NCBI GenBank assembly: GCA_042095055.1
Contig: JBELBZ010000027.1
Span: forward strand, 1 to 32,843
Origin: UBA8752 sp042095055
GTDB taxonomy: Bacteria; Bacteroidota; Bacteroidia; Flavobacteriales_D; Sanyastnellaceae
Length of the DNA stretch: 32,843 nucleotides
Reading direction: 5' to 3'
In this document: positions 1 to 8,099 of the stretch, one piece after another
Layout of the letters: the number at the start of each line of letters is the position of its first letter
How positions within the stretch are numbered: position 1 is the first letter of the stretch
Made by a program: the position numbers and the translations under genes
Notes under the pieces: generated by a model
Told to the model about the DNA's origin: nothing
The model's database searches: none
What the model saw: the letters and a program-made list of their open reading frames with translations, nothing else

Positions 1-514
1 CTGCTCCGAGCTCGGTACCGCCGTGGCGCAATGACACGTAGGAGAGGACACCAGAATTGTCGGCGTCGTTTGATCCTCCGTAAACGGCCTGGTCGTTGTC
101 GGCAGGGATGCCTTCAACTTGTGCAGGTCCACCGAAGTTGGTGGAAGCATCACCGAGGATGATGAGTCCACCCCACTGACCGCGGGTATCATATGCTACT
201 GAACCGTCGAGAGGGTCAGCTTCGTAGGTCATGATGATGGGCGCATTGGCTGTTCCTTGTGCGAAGATCTGACCACCTTTTGCTACGATGAGTGCGGAAG
301 CATCTACACCGCTACCTGAAGCACCTTTAATGATGGTACCGGCCTCAATGGTGAGCACTTGTTCGTCAGCGACGAAGACATAACCGTCTAGAATGTAGGT
401 GTTGTTGGCCGTCCACGTGGTCGTGCCGGTATTTCCTGACACCAGAATATCGTTCTGGCCTTGACAGGTTAAAATGAACCCCAGAAGGGCAGCGAGCGAG
501 CAAAAGAGTCTCAT
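1..514 (-). CDS. Secreted surface protein, 5' part only (cut by window edge)
   Basis: An open frame runs leftward from an ATG at 514-512 to the window edge without a stop, giving 171 N-terminal codons. The first 20 or so residues (MRLFCSLAALLGFILTCQGQ) form a signal peptide, probably cleaved by signal peptidase I after the CQGQ region; ILTC is a poor lipobox. The mature part is rich in Gly, Thr, Asn and Asp, with stretches such as DGYVFVADEQVLTIEAGTII and GGLIILGDAST, typical of large beta-rich extracellular proteins of marine Bacteroidota that carry a C-terminal type IX secretion signal. The C-terminus is outside the window, so that signal is not seen. Function unknown. A perfect 10-base inverted repeat sits just upstream of the start (519-559). 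Confidence 0.8.
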   Translation of the reverse strand, partial: MRLFCSLAALLGFILTCQGQNDILVSGNTGTTTWTANNTYILDGYVFVADEQVLTIEAGTIIKGASGSGVDASALIVAKGGQIFAQGTANAPIIMTYEADPLDGSVAYDTRGQWGGLIILGDASTNFGGPAQVEGIPADNDQAVYGGSNDADNSGVLSYVSLRHGGTELGA

Positions 515-518
515 TGAT

Positions 519-559
519 AAGTGAATTTGGTGAAGGAAACTACCCGCCGAAATTCACTT
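519..559 (-). promoter_or_regulatory. Perfect 10-bp inverted repeat upstream of the secreted-protein start
   Basis: AAGTGAATTT at 519-528 is exactly complementary to AAATTCACTT at 550-559, with a 21-base spacer. The inner arm ends four bases before the ATG at 514. It could be a 5'-leader stem-loop controlling translation of the surface protein, or a split operator: arm centres are 31 bp apart, about three helical turns. The rest of 560-719 shows no gene and no convincing promoter. Confidence 0.5.
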
Positions 560-719
560 TTCTTTGTAGTACAGACGTTCAGGAGAGGTTAACCTTCGAT
601 GAAAACCAAACCGCCGCAGCTCAATATTGTGTTATGCGAAGCCGGCTCATCTTAAGCCAGTATGAACTGAATTGAAACTCAGTCTTTACCTCACATTGTC
701 CTAAACTCAACCAACCTCT

Positions 720-1664
720 TTAAAGCACTGGTATCCAAAAGCACTGCACGAATCCTGCCACCAAGGCGGCGAGGATCCATCGATCGGCCCATTTCCACCG
801 CGGCTTCTTCAGGATGGTGCTGAACATCGCCAACACAATGAAGGGCAAAGGTGACATCCAGGGAAGGATGGTCCACACCTCCACTTTGGAGCTTAATGCC
901 ACAATGCTGGATACATATACTGCGGCCATTGCGATGAGGATACCGGCGATCCATTTCCGTGTGGCATTGCTTCCAAACTGGATGGGGATGGAGTTTTTCC
1001 CGGCCACCCGGTCGCCGGGTTCATCTCGGGCGTCTTTGGCTATTTCTCGGGCCATCCCGATTCCAAAGGCCATGCCGCCAAAGCCGAGCAGGGGCCACAT
1101 CAATCCCCAGCGTTCACTTCCTAAGGTGTGGAAAGGAGACTCCAGAATACCCATCCAAATGGGAACCAGCCCCAATAGTCCTGCAACGACCAGGTTGCCA
1201 ATGAAGGGTCGGCTCTTCCACTGGGCACTGTATCGCCAGAGCAGAAACGACACCGTGACAGGGAGCAGTAAATGACCGAGTCCGCTGTATTTCCATGCCA
1301 GAAAGCAGGCGATGCCGATGCCGACAGTGTTGAGCGCCTGGTGGGCGATGATCAGCACGCGCCGTTTCACCAAACGGTCAACGATGGCACGTTCTGGCTT
1401 GTTGATTCGGTCTTCGGTGGTGTCGAAGTAGGCGTTGATGACGTTGCCTGCGGCCATCAGGAATACCACAACGAGCACCCCGAGAATAAAGTCGATCAGG
1501 GGCAATTGGGTATAGCTGCCCACCGGTGTCCAGCGTTCCATCCAACCATAGCGCAAAGCCCCCATGGTGCCTGCAGAGATCAGCAGGTTCAATGGGCGGG
1601 CCAGGCGCACCACACCCATGAGGTTGCTCCGTTTGCTGGAAATGGGCGGGCGGGACATGGACAT
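720..1664 (-). CDS. UbiA-family prenyltransferase (GGGP geranylgeranyltransferase-like)
   Basis: This 314-residue integral membrane protein has the two Asp-rich motifs of the UbiA superfamily: NVINAYFDTTEDRIN near residues 90-105 (NxxxDxxxD) and a second DxxxD-type motif in AKDARDEPGDR near residues 205-220. These bind the Mg-diphosphate of a prenyl donor. Hydrophobic segments lie between and after them, as expected for about nine helices. The sequence resembles the Bacteroidota group annotated as geranylgeranylglycerol-phosphate geranylgeranyltransferase; other UbiA reactions (quinone or heme prenylation) cannot be excluded. Its ATG at 1664 directly follows the TGA of the upstream gene, so the two are translationally coupled. 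It is the last gene of the operon that starts with the RND exporter. Confidence 0.85.
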   Translation of the reverse strand: MSMSRPPISSKRSNLMGVVRLARPLNLLISAGTMGALRYGWMERWTPVGSYTQLPLIDFILGVLVVVFLMAAGNVINAYFDTTEDRINKPERAIVDRLVKRRVLIIAHQALNTVGIGIACFLAWKYSGLGHLLLPVTVSFLLWRYSAQWKSRPFIGNLVVAGLLGLVPIWMGILESPFHTLGSERWGLMWPLLGFGGMAFGIGMAREIAKDARDEPGDRVAGKNSIPIQFGSNATRKWIAGILIAMAAVYVSSIVALSSKVEVWTILPWMSPLPFIVLAMFSTILKKPRWKWADRWILAALVAGFVQCFWIPVL

Positions 1665-2663
1665 TCAGCTGCGGAATGGGGCATCGACCATGCCGGTTTC
1701 ACCTGCCACGGTTCTGGCATAATTGAAGCCACCATGAATGGCACAGGAACCCGCTTGGCCGGTCGTGTCCATGGCCAGATAACCAACCTGCAGATCGCTG
1801 ACAGGCATCTTGGCCATAATGCGGTCTACCGCTTCCTCGCAGGCCGCTTGCGGTGCGCGGCCCTGGCGGATGAGCTCTACAACCAGAAAGGATCCGACGG
1901 TCCGCATGACCGCTTCTCCGAGGCCGGTTGCGGTGCACGCCCCGAAATCATTGTCCACAAACAACCCCGCTCCAATAATGGGGCTGTCGCCGACGCGCCC
2001 CCGCAATTTGAAACCGAGGCCACTGGTGGTGCAGGCGCCGGCCAGGTTGCCATTGAGGTCCTGGGCAATCATGCCGATGGTGTCGTGGTTCTCCACATTG
2101 ATGATGGGCTTGTATTGGGCACTCTTCCGCCAATCCTGCCAGGCTTTTTCGCTGTCGGGGGTGAGCAGGTTGACCTGTTCAAACCCTTTGGCAATGGCGT
2201 AATCTCGGGCACCGTCTCCAGCGAGCAATACGTGGGGGGTGTCCTCCATGACGGAGCGGGCCACTTTGACGGGGTGGGCGATGTCTTCTAGGAAGCACAC
2301 ACCTCCGGCTTGACCGTCGGGTCCCATCACACAGGCGTCGAGGGTCACCTTTCCGGTGTGGTCCGGGCGACCACCAATGCCCACGGAGGTGCCGGTGGGG
2401 TCGCTTTCCACGAGGGCCGTGCCGTCGACTACAGCATCCAAGGCGGTCCCACCTTGTTTCATGATGCGCCAGCCTTCCGCATTGGAGACCAGCCCGTGGT
2501 TCCATGTGCTCAGCATGTGCCCGCCAGTGAAACGTGCTCCACCTGATGGTCCTGCTAGGGGAGTGGGCGTGGTGTCCATGGCTTCGAGCATGCGCCGCGG
2601 CGCTACGCCGAGCAAAGTGGCCATGGCTGCAGCACGGCGAAGGAATGATCTGCGATGGAGCAT
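1665..2663 (-). CDS. N(4)-(beta-N-acetylglucosaminyl)-L-asparaginase (glycosylasparaginase-like), Tat-exported
   Basis: A 332-residue Ntn-hydrolase of the glycosylasparaginase/isoaspartyl peptidase family. It begins with a twin-arginine signal (MLHRRSFLRRAAAMATLLG), so export in folded form is predicted. Family motifs are clear: TWNHGL near residue 50, GGTALDAVVDG, DPTGTSVGIGG, DACVMGP, and the autoproteolysis site NHDTIGM. Thr195 of that motif would be the N-terminal nucleophile of the beta chain after self-cleavage. The later motif CTTSGLGFKLRGRVGDSPI forms the substrate pocket. The expected reaction is cleavage of the GlcNAc-Asn bond of glycoasparagine, suggesting glycopeptide degradation in the periplasm. 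The gene lies nine bases after the RND exporter stop and abuts the prenyltransferase start. Confidence 0.88.
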   Translation of the reverse strand: MLHRRSFLRRAAAMATLLGVAPRRMLEAMDTTPTPLAGPSGGARFTGGHMLSTWNHGLVSNAEGWRIMKQGGTALDAVVDGTALVESDPTGTSVGIGGRPDHTGKVTLDACVMGPDGQAGGVCFLEDIAHPVKVARSVMEDTPHVLLAGDGARDYAIAKGFEQVNLLTPDSEKAWQDWRKSAQYKPIINVENHDTIGMIAQDLNGNLAGACTTSGLGFKLRGRVGDSPIIGAGLFVDNDFGACTATGLGEAVMRTVGSFLVVELIRQGRAPQAACEEAVDRIMAKMPVSDLQVGYLAMDTTGQAGSCAIHGGFNYARTVAGETGMVDAPFRS

Positions 2664-2672
2664 GAGCCCAAG

Positions 2673-5114
2673 TTAAGCGCGGCGCGGCAGGAGGAGAAGG
2701 GGCAAGACGGCCAGATCGACCAAGACGGCAAATGCCAATGTCAAGGAGACGAGCAGACCGATGTGGAAGGTGCCTTCGAAGCTGCTGAGCATGAGCGTGG
2801 CAAACCCGCCGCACAGGATGATGGATGTGACGATGATGGCTTTTCCCGTGGAGATAAAGGTCCTGCGCAATGCCCAAATGGGGGAGACCCCTTGGGACAA
2901 CAACAGCTTGTATTTGGCCAAGAAGTGGAGGGTGTCGTCTACTGCAATTCCAAAGGCAATGGTGAAGATGATCGAAGTGGAAACTTTGAGGTCGATGCCC
3001 GCAGCACCCATGTAACCCGCAATGAAGAGCAGGGGAAGAACATTGGGGACCAGCGAGACCAGCACCATTCGGATGCTGCGAAACAGTATGCCCACAATGA
3101 GGGCCACCACCGCAAAAGCGATCAACAGACCCAACACCATGTCTGAGGCGAGAAACCGGTTGTTGAGGTCGATCAGGTTGGCGGTTCCTGTGGGTTCCAA
3201 CTCGAACGGGGGGCTGTCGAACCGCGCTGCCAACAAAGCCTCGCTTTTTTCCATGAACCGTGCATTGCGCCGGGCGATTTCGGTTGCACCGAGGTCGGCT
3301 GTGCGCGCTGCAATGCGGGCGAGCCCGGCTTCAACATTGACCCAATCCCCCCAGCCTGCGGCAGCAGAGGTTGATTCGGCCGACTTTCTGTTGGTCCTTT
3401 CGAGCTGCTTCAAAAGCTGGGCCAAGTCCTTTCCTTCGGGTATGCGCGCTTGGGAAGGCCGGTCACCATTCAAAAGCCGGTGGGCTTGTCGCGCGATGCG
3501 GCCAGGCCCGATGAGGGCACCTGCTTCGAGTTCTGCTTCGAGGATGTGTTCGATGCTGTCGAGGGTGGCCAGAACTTCGGGCTCGGCCAGTACGTTTTGG
3601 CCCTGTGGAAAGCGGACTGCCAACTCATAGGGCCGAACCCCCGCAAAGGCGTTTTCGAAGTATTGGAATTCCTGCCTCAACGGGTCGTCTTCTCTCAGGT
3701 CTTCGAGCAAGAAGTTGTTGACGTCGATTTGCGCCAAAGCGAAAACCGACGCGACGGATGCGGCGAGGGTAACCCCCAAGATGACCTTGCGCCGGCGAAC
3801 GACCACGATGAAAAGGGCATTCAATGGGCCGCTCCACGGTGAAGTCTGCTCTGGATCGTGTGTGGACTTGAGGGGAGCCTTGCTGCGCAACAGCACCGAG
3901 GGCAACAACGTAAAGGCGAGTCCAAATGCGATAAAGACTCCGGCGGCGGTGTAGGCGCCAAATTCTCGGATCGGCCCGATGGATGAGCTCAGCAGTGTCA
4001 GGAATCCTATGGCGGTGGTCAAGGAGGTCAGGAAAGTGGCCATCCCCACTTCTCGGAAAGCTTTGCGCAGGGCGGGGAAAGGGGGGAGGCCTGCGCGCAA
4101 TTCATCCAAATAACGGGTGATGATGTGCACCACATCGCTCATGCCTACCACGAAAATGATGGTGGGCAGGACGATGGTCATGATGTCGATTTCCTTGCCG
4201 GTCAACTCCATAAAAGCCAGGGTGCCCAGTCCACTCAGGAGGATGACGGCCAATGGGATGACGATGCCCCACCAGGTGCGAAACGCCAAATAGAGAAAGG
4301 CGATCAGCAGGAGCAGGCCGAGTCCGACAAACAGCGCGACTTCGCGCTCCATGACGCTCACGTAATGTACTTGGGCGTGTGCCCTGCCTGCGCGGTGAAC
4401 TTCGATGTCGAGGCCTTCGCGCCTGCATTGCTCCGTCCAATCCTTCAACACGGCGTCTGTACCTAGGGCGATGTCGTCACAGCCCTGCTTGGACAGCATA
4501 GGAGTCTGTGTCAAGGTCAGGGCTAAGCAACGTCCATCTTCACTGAACGCGGAGCCTACAAAGCCTTCACGGTTCCAAATCCCAGCGCTGTCCGCACTGA
4601 ACTTCTCGGGTTGGTCCCAGCGCAGCAGGGGCCGTTGGAAAATCATACCCAATGCGGGATCCCTCACAGGGAGGGTCATGCTCAAAGGGCTGATCACACC
4701 CGTGACACCGGAGAGGGTGTCCAGTGTTTCAGAGAGTGCGTGAACCGCTTGAAGGAATTCACCGTCAAACACGCCCTCTTTCCGTTCGAGGCCCACCAGA
4801 ATGAAGTCGTTGTCGGTGGTAAAGGCGTCTCTGAATTGAAGGTAAAATGCGGTCTCAGGTTGGTCCTCAGGGAAGAAGCTTTCGAAATCATAATTGAAGC
4901 CGAGTTCCGTGGCCCGCCATCCGGACAACAGGGTCAGTACTCCGATGAGGACCAAGATCCACCCGGCGCGCCGGCGCCAGAGTGCGGCCTGCTGAAGCTG
5001 TGGGTCTGCGGACACAGGGTGTTGGGGCGTTGATTTCACGACAGTGGAGCAGTGGCCTTTGATGGGAACACAAGCAATGGAACACCTTGGAGGCAGAAGG
5101 GTTCTGTATTCCAT
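2673..5114 (-). CDS. RND superfamily (MMPL-type) transporter
   Basis: A polytopic protein of about 813 residues with two repeated halves, each a transmembrane helix, a large periplasmic loop and a cluster of about five helices. Half one has IVLPTIIFVVGMSDVVHIIT and a long Ala/Leu-rich helix pair; half two has IIFTIAFGIAVDDTLHFLAK. The acidic residues in GMSD and GIAVDD match proton-relay positions of this superfamily. It resembles HAE3/MMPL predicted exporters that move lipids or hydrophobic compounds; the substrate is unknown. The frame is open back to 5162, but the dnaK terminator lies inside that extension, so an ATG at 5114 or a GTG at 5039 is more likely. It leads an operon with the glycosylasparaginase and UbiA genes. 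Confidence 0.85.
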   Translation of the reverse strand: MEYRTLLPPRCSIACVPIKGHCSTVVKSTPQHPVSADPQLQQAALWRRRAGWILVLIGVLTLLSGWRATELGFNYDFESFFPEDQPETAFYLQFRDAFTTDNDFILVGLERKEGVFDGEFLQAVHALSETLDTLSGVTGVISPLSMTLPVRDPALGMIFQRPLLRWDQPEKFSADSAGIWNREGFVGSAFSEDGRCLALTLTQTPMLSKQGCDDIALGTDAVLKDWTEQCRREGLDIEVHRAGRAHAQVHYVSVMEREVALFVGLGLLLLIAFLYLAFRTWWGIVIPLAVILLSGLGTLAFMELTGKEIDIMTIVLPTIIFVVGMSDVVHIITRYLDELRAGLPPFPALRKAFREVGMATFLTSLTTAIGFLTLLSSSIGPIREFGAYTAAGVFIAFGLAFTLLPSVLLRSKAPLKSTHDPEQTSPWSGPLNALFIVVVRRRKVILGVTLAASVASVFALAQIDVNNFLLEDLREDDPLRQEFQYFENAFAGVRPYELAVRFPQGQNVLAEPEVLATLDSIEHILEAELEAGALIGPGRIARQAHRLLNGDRPSQARIPEGKDLAQLLKQLERTNRKSAESTSAAAGWGDWVNVEAGLARIAARTADLGATEIARRNARFMEKSEALLAARFDSPPFELEPTGTANLIDLNNRFLASDMVLGLLIAFAVVALIVGILFRSIRMVLVSLVPNVLPLLFIAGYMGAAGIDLKVSTSIIFTIAFGIAVDDTLHFLAKYKLLLSQGVSPIWALRRTFISTGKAIIVTSIILCGGFATLMLSSFEGTFHIGLLVSLTLAFAVLVDLAVLPLLLLPRRA

Positions 5115-5115
5115 G

Positions 5116-5146
5116 AAAAAGGCAGACCATTTTGGCCTGCCTTTTT
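5116..5146 (-). terminator. Rho-independent terminator of dnaK
   Basis: On the minus strand AAAAAGGCAGGCCA and TGGTCTGCCTTTTT form a 14-bp stem with an AAA loop and a run of five U, 22 bases after the dnaK stop. One stem pair is G-U on the minus strand and A-C on the plus strand, so the hairpin is best formed by the dnaK transcript. Confidence 0.85.
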
Positions 5147-5168
5147 CGCATGTGTATGTCACAAAGGG

Positions 5169-7085
5169 TTACTTCTCTTCGCTGACTTCTTCGAAATCGA
5201 CGTCGGTCACCTCTTCGTCAGTGCTGCCTGCATCGGCAGTGGCACCAGCGTCGCCAGCACCTTCAGCACCTCCGGCCTCTTGGCTGGCCTTGTACATCTC
5301 TTCACTTGCTGCGGAAAAGGCCTGGTTGAGGCCTTCGATTCCAGCCTTACAACGGTCGATGTCCTGTGCGCCATGGGCCTCCTTCAATTCTGCGATGGCA
5401 GCTTCGATGGGGCCTTTCTTGTCCTCGGGCAATTTGTCGCCAAACTCACCCAACTGCTTCTCGGTTTGGAACACCAAGCTGTCGGCCTGATTGAGCACTT
5501 CCACGCGCTCCTTGGCTTCTTTGTCTGAATCTGCATTGGCTGCAGCTTCATCCTTCATGCGTTGGATTTCCTCATCGCTGAGTCCGCTGGAGGCCTCGAT
5601 GCGGATGCGCTGTTCTTTGCCTGTGGCCTTGTCTTTGGCACTCACGTTGATGATGCCGTTGGCGTCAATGTCAAATGAGACCTCAATTTGGGGCACACCG
5701 CGCGGAGCAGGGGGAATGTCGGACAACTGGAACCGTCCGATAGAGCGGTTGTCGTTGGCCATGGAACGCTCACCTTGGAGCACGTTGATGTCCACGCTGG
5801 GCTGGTTGTCACTGGCCGTAGAGAACGTCTCGCTCTTCTTGGTCGGAATCGTGGTGTTGGCCTCGATCAATTTGGTCATCACGCCGCCCATGGTCTCGAT
5901 ACCGAGGGAGAGGGGAGTGACATCCAACAGGAGCACGTCTTTGACATCTCCACTGAGGACACCGCCTTGGATGGCAGCACCAACGGCCACCACCTCATCG
6001 GGGTTGACGCCTTTAGAAGGCTCCTTTCCGAAGAAGGCCTTGACCGCATCTTGAACGGATGGGATTCGGGTTGAACCTCCAACTAGAATCACCTCGTCAA
6101 TGTCGCTGTTGTCCAGTCCTGCAGCCTTCATCGCTGTGCGACAAGGTTCGATTGTGCGCTTGATGAGGCTGTCAGCCAGTTGCTCAAACTTCGCCCGGCT
6201 CAATGAACGCACGAGGTGCTTGGGCACGCCGTCGACCGGCATGATGTAAGGGAGGTTGATCTCCGTGTTGTTGGTGCTGCTCAGCTCAATTTTGGCCTTT
6301 TCTGCGGCCTCTTTTAAGCGCTGCAACGCCATGGGATCCTTGCTCAGATCCAATCCGCCATTCTCGTCTTTGAATTCAGAGACGAGCCAATCGATGATGA
6401 TCTGGTCGAAGTCATCGCCACCGAGGTGGGTGTCTCCGTCCGTGGACAACACTTCGAAGACGCCGTCGCCGAGTTCCAAAATGCTGACGTCGTGCGTACC
6501 ACCACCCAGGTCAAAGACCACAATCTTCTGGTCGATGGACTTCTTGTCCAAACCGTAAGCAAGTGCAGCTGCGGTGGGCTCGTTGATGATGCGCTTGACC
6601 TCCAGTCCAGCGATTTCACCCGCCTCTTTGGTGGCTTGACGCTGGCTGTCGTTGAAGTAAGCCGGTACGGTGATGACCGCTCCGGTCACTTCCGTGCCGA
6701 GGTAATCCTCGGCGGTCTTCTTCATTTTCTGCAAGATCATTGCGCTGATCTCCTGCGGGCTGTAATTGCGGTCGTCAATTTTGATGCGCGCGGTGCCGCC
6801 GTCGGCCTCCACCACCTCGTAAGGAACCCTTCCGGACTCCTTGCTGGCCTCACTGTACATCTGGCCCATGAAACGCTTCACGGAAGAGATGGTCTTGGTG
6901 GGGTTGGTGATGGCCTGACGCTTGGCGGGGTCTCCGACTTTGCGTTCGCCGTCTGCTACGAAGGCCACCATAGATGGTGTGGTTCGCTTGCCTTCGCTGT
7001 TGTTGATGACCACAGGCTCGTTGCCTTCCATTACGGCAACACAAGAATTGGTTGTGCCGAGGTCGATACCGATGATTTTGCTCAT
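5169..7085 (-). CDS. dnaK: Molecular chaperone DnaK (Hsp70)
   Basis: A full-length 638-residue Hsp70. The ATPase domain (about 1-385) shows the phosphate-1 motif IGIDLGTTNSCVAVMEG at the N-terminus, the phosphate-2 motif VFDLGGGTHDVSIL near residue 195, and the adenosine motif ILVGGSTRIPSVQ near residue 335. The linker VLLLDVTPLSLGIET leads into the substrate-binding beta domain and the helical lid; the C-terminus ends in the acidic VTDVDFEEVSEEK tail typical of bacterial DnaK. It binds unfolded proteins in the cytosol with DnaJ and GrpE, neither of which is encoded here. It appears monocistronic: its own terminator follows, and a divergent gene lies upstream across a repeat-rich regulatory region. 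No CIRCE element is visible. Confidence 0.98.
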   Translation of the reverse strand: MSKIIGIDLGTTNSCVAVMEGNEPVVINNSEGKRTTPSMVAFVADGERKVGDPAKRQAITNPTKTISSVKRFMGQMYSEASKESGRVPYEVVEADGGTARIKIDDRNYSPQEISAMILQKMKKTAEDYLGTEVTGAVITVPAYFNDSQRQATKEAGEIAGLEVKRIINEPTAAALAYGLDKKSIDQKIVVFDLGGGTHDVSILELGDGVFEVLSTDGDTHLGGDDFDQIIIDWLVSEFKDENGGLDLSKDPMALQRLKEAAEKAKIELSSTNNTEINLPYIMPVDGVPKHLVRSLSRAKFEQLADSLIKRTIEPCRTAMKAAGLDNSDIDEVILVGGSTRIPSVQDAVKAFFGKEPSKGVNPDEVVAVGAAIQGGVLSGDVKDVLLLDVTPLSLGIETMGGVMTKLIEANTTIPTKKSETFSTASDNQPSVDINVLQGERSMANDNRSIGRFQLSDIPPAPRGVPQIEVSFDIDANGIINVSAKDKATGKEQRIRIEASSGLSDEEIQRMKDEAAANADSDKEAKERVEVLNQADSLVFQTEKQLGEFGDKLPEDKKGPIEAAIAELKEAHGAQDIDRCKAGIEGLNQAFSAASEEMYKASQEAGGAEGAGDAGATADAGSTDEEVTDVDFEEVSEEK

Positions 7086-7143
7086 ATGAGGAATTTGTAG
7101 GGTTTTCGCTTCTGGGTGGCCTTTCGGCTCGCCGGGGTATAGT

Positions 7144-7175
7144 CAAATGCAGTGCCAACCCTCGCAGAAGTCCAA
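7144..7175 (-). promoter_or_regulatory. Candidate dnaK promoter (Bacteroidota type)
   Basis: Read on the minus strand, TTG at 7175-7173 is followed after 21 bases by TGCATTTG at 7151-7144, one base off the Bacteroidota -7 consensus TAnnTTTG. Transcription would start near 7138, giving a leader of about 50 bases. It lies just downstream of the repeat cluster at 7180-7226. Confidence 0.4.
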
Positions 7176-7179
7176 GAGA

Positions 7180-7226
7180 CTGACATGTTGTCGCAGTCTG
7201 TGGCACAGCCTGACAGGTTTGTCGCA
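7180..7226. promoter_or_regulatory. Repeat cluster (candidate operator) between dnaK and the divergent gene
   Basis: Two near-copies of CTGACANGTTTGTCGCA begin at 7180 and 7210, exactly 30 bp apart. Each contains its own inverted repeat (GACA, 3-4 bases, TGTC). Between them lies a perfect palindrome, CTGTGGCACAG, at 7198-7208. The block sits upstream of the candidate dnaK promoter and about 35 bases before the divergent start at 7261, a good place for a regulator controlling one or both genes. Confidence 0.45.
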
Positions 7227-7260
7227 AAACCGAAGGCAGAGGGTGCATCTTTGTCACTTC

Positions 7261-8034
7261 ATGGTGGCAGTGGATGACAGGGGAATTCCCCTCACAATGG
7301 AGGGGACTCCACAGAGGATTGTCTCCTTGGTGCCCTCTTTGACGGAAACGTTGGTGGATTTGGGTGCTGAGGATCGCATCGTCGGACTCACTAAGTTTTG
7401 TGTCCGCCCTGACCATTTGCGCAGAGAGCGGACGAGAATTGGAGGAACCAAAGGGGTCAATCTTGGGGCCATCATGGACCTGCAACCGGATTTGGTGCTG
7501 GCGAACTTGGAAGAAAATGACGCCCAGGACGTCATGGCCTTGGAAATAGCAGGGATTCCATGTTGGGTATGTGACGTGCGATCCGTTGAGCGGGCCTTTC
7601 AGTTGCTGGCCGACTTGGGGCAGTTGGTCGGATGTGATCAAGCGGGCCAAGAAATGTCACGTGATGTTCGGGCCTCATGGAAGGCAGGACAAGCGACATT
7701 TTCGCCGCCTTTCAAGAAAGTGGCCTATGCTGTGTGGCGAGACCCTTGGATGTGGGCGGGCACGGATGCTTACATCCAAGATGTGCTGCGCTGGTGGGGA
7801 TGGTTGCCTTGGCCTGAACTGCCGAGGTACCCCGAAGGTGACATGGCAGAAATCATAAATGCGGGAGTCGAAGGTGTGTTGTTGCCTTCAGAACCGTTCC
7901 CCTTCAAGGAAGTCCATCTTGAAGAATGCGCAGGCCTTCGCGGACATTTGGTGGACGGTGAGATGTTCAGTTGGTATGGAAGCCGCATGGTTCACGTTCC
8001 CTCTTATTTAGCGGGTGCTGTTTTTGGGGGTTGA
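7261..8034 (+). CDS. BtuF-like helical-backbone metal/corrinoid-binding protein (ABC substrate-binding fold)
   Basis: A 257-residue protein of the periplasmic binding protein type II family used for cobalamin and iron-siderophore uptake. It opens with GTPQRIVSLVPSLTETLVDLG, the classic BtuF/FhuD start, followed by DRIVGLTKFC and later ADLGQLVG. Unusually, no signal peptide or lipobox is present when translation begins at the ATG at 7261. The frame is open back to an ATG at 7147, but that extension (Cys- and Arg-rich, no export signal) overlaps the dnaK control region and is probably not translated. No permease or ATPase gene is adjacent. Signal-less members of this family are known in Bacteroidota; whether they work in the cytosol is not settled by the sequence. 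Confidence 0.75.
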   Translation: MVAVDDRGIPLTMEGTPQRIVSLVPSLTETLVDLGAEDRIVGLTKFCVRPDHLRRERTRIGGTKGVNLGAIMDLQPDLVLANLEENDAQDVMALEIAGIPCWVCDVRSVERAFQLLADLGQLVGCDQAGQEMSRDVRASWKAGQATFSPPFKKVAYAVWRDPWMWAGTDAYIQDVLRWWGWLPWPELPRYPEGDMAEIINAGVEGVLLPSEPFPFKEVHLEECAGLRGHLVDGEMFSWYGSRMVHVPSYLAGAVFGG

Positions 8035-8045
8035 ATGGGGGGTTT

Positions 8046-8065
8046 TCCCGACTTTTGCCTCGGGA
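8046..8065. repeat. Small inverted repeat between two plus-strand genes
   Basis: TCCCGA and TCGGGA flank the eight-base centre CTTTTGCC. There is no U-tract after it, so it is not a standard terminator. The centre contains GACTTTTG-like promoter sequence, so a promoter-overlapping dyad for the gene at 8100 is possible but weakly supported. Confidence 0.25.
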
Positions 8066-8099
8066 TGGCGCCAAAGCTGTCCAACTGCTCTAAGTGGAT

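Noticed and set aside
1272..2291. 339-residue plus-strand open frame
   Set aside because: It runs antisense across the junction of the UbiA and glycosylasparaginase genes and has no family features.
5115..5162. N-terminal extension of the RND transporter to 5162
   Set aside because: It would place the dnaK terminator hairpin inside the coding region.
7086..7260. CIRCE/HrcA operator upstream of dnaK
   Set aside because: No TTAGCACTC-N9-GAGTGCTAA or close variant is visible; the repeats present are different.
7147..7260. N-terminal extension of the BtuF-like protein from the ATG at 7147
   Set aside because: It covers the candidate dnaK promoter and repeat cluster, has no signal peptide, and is poor protein sequence.
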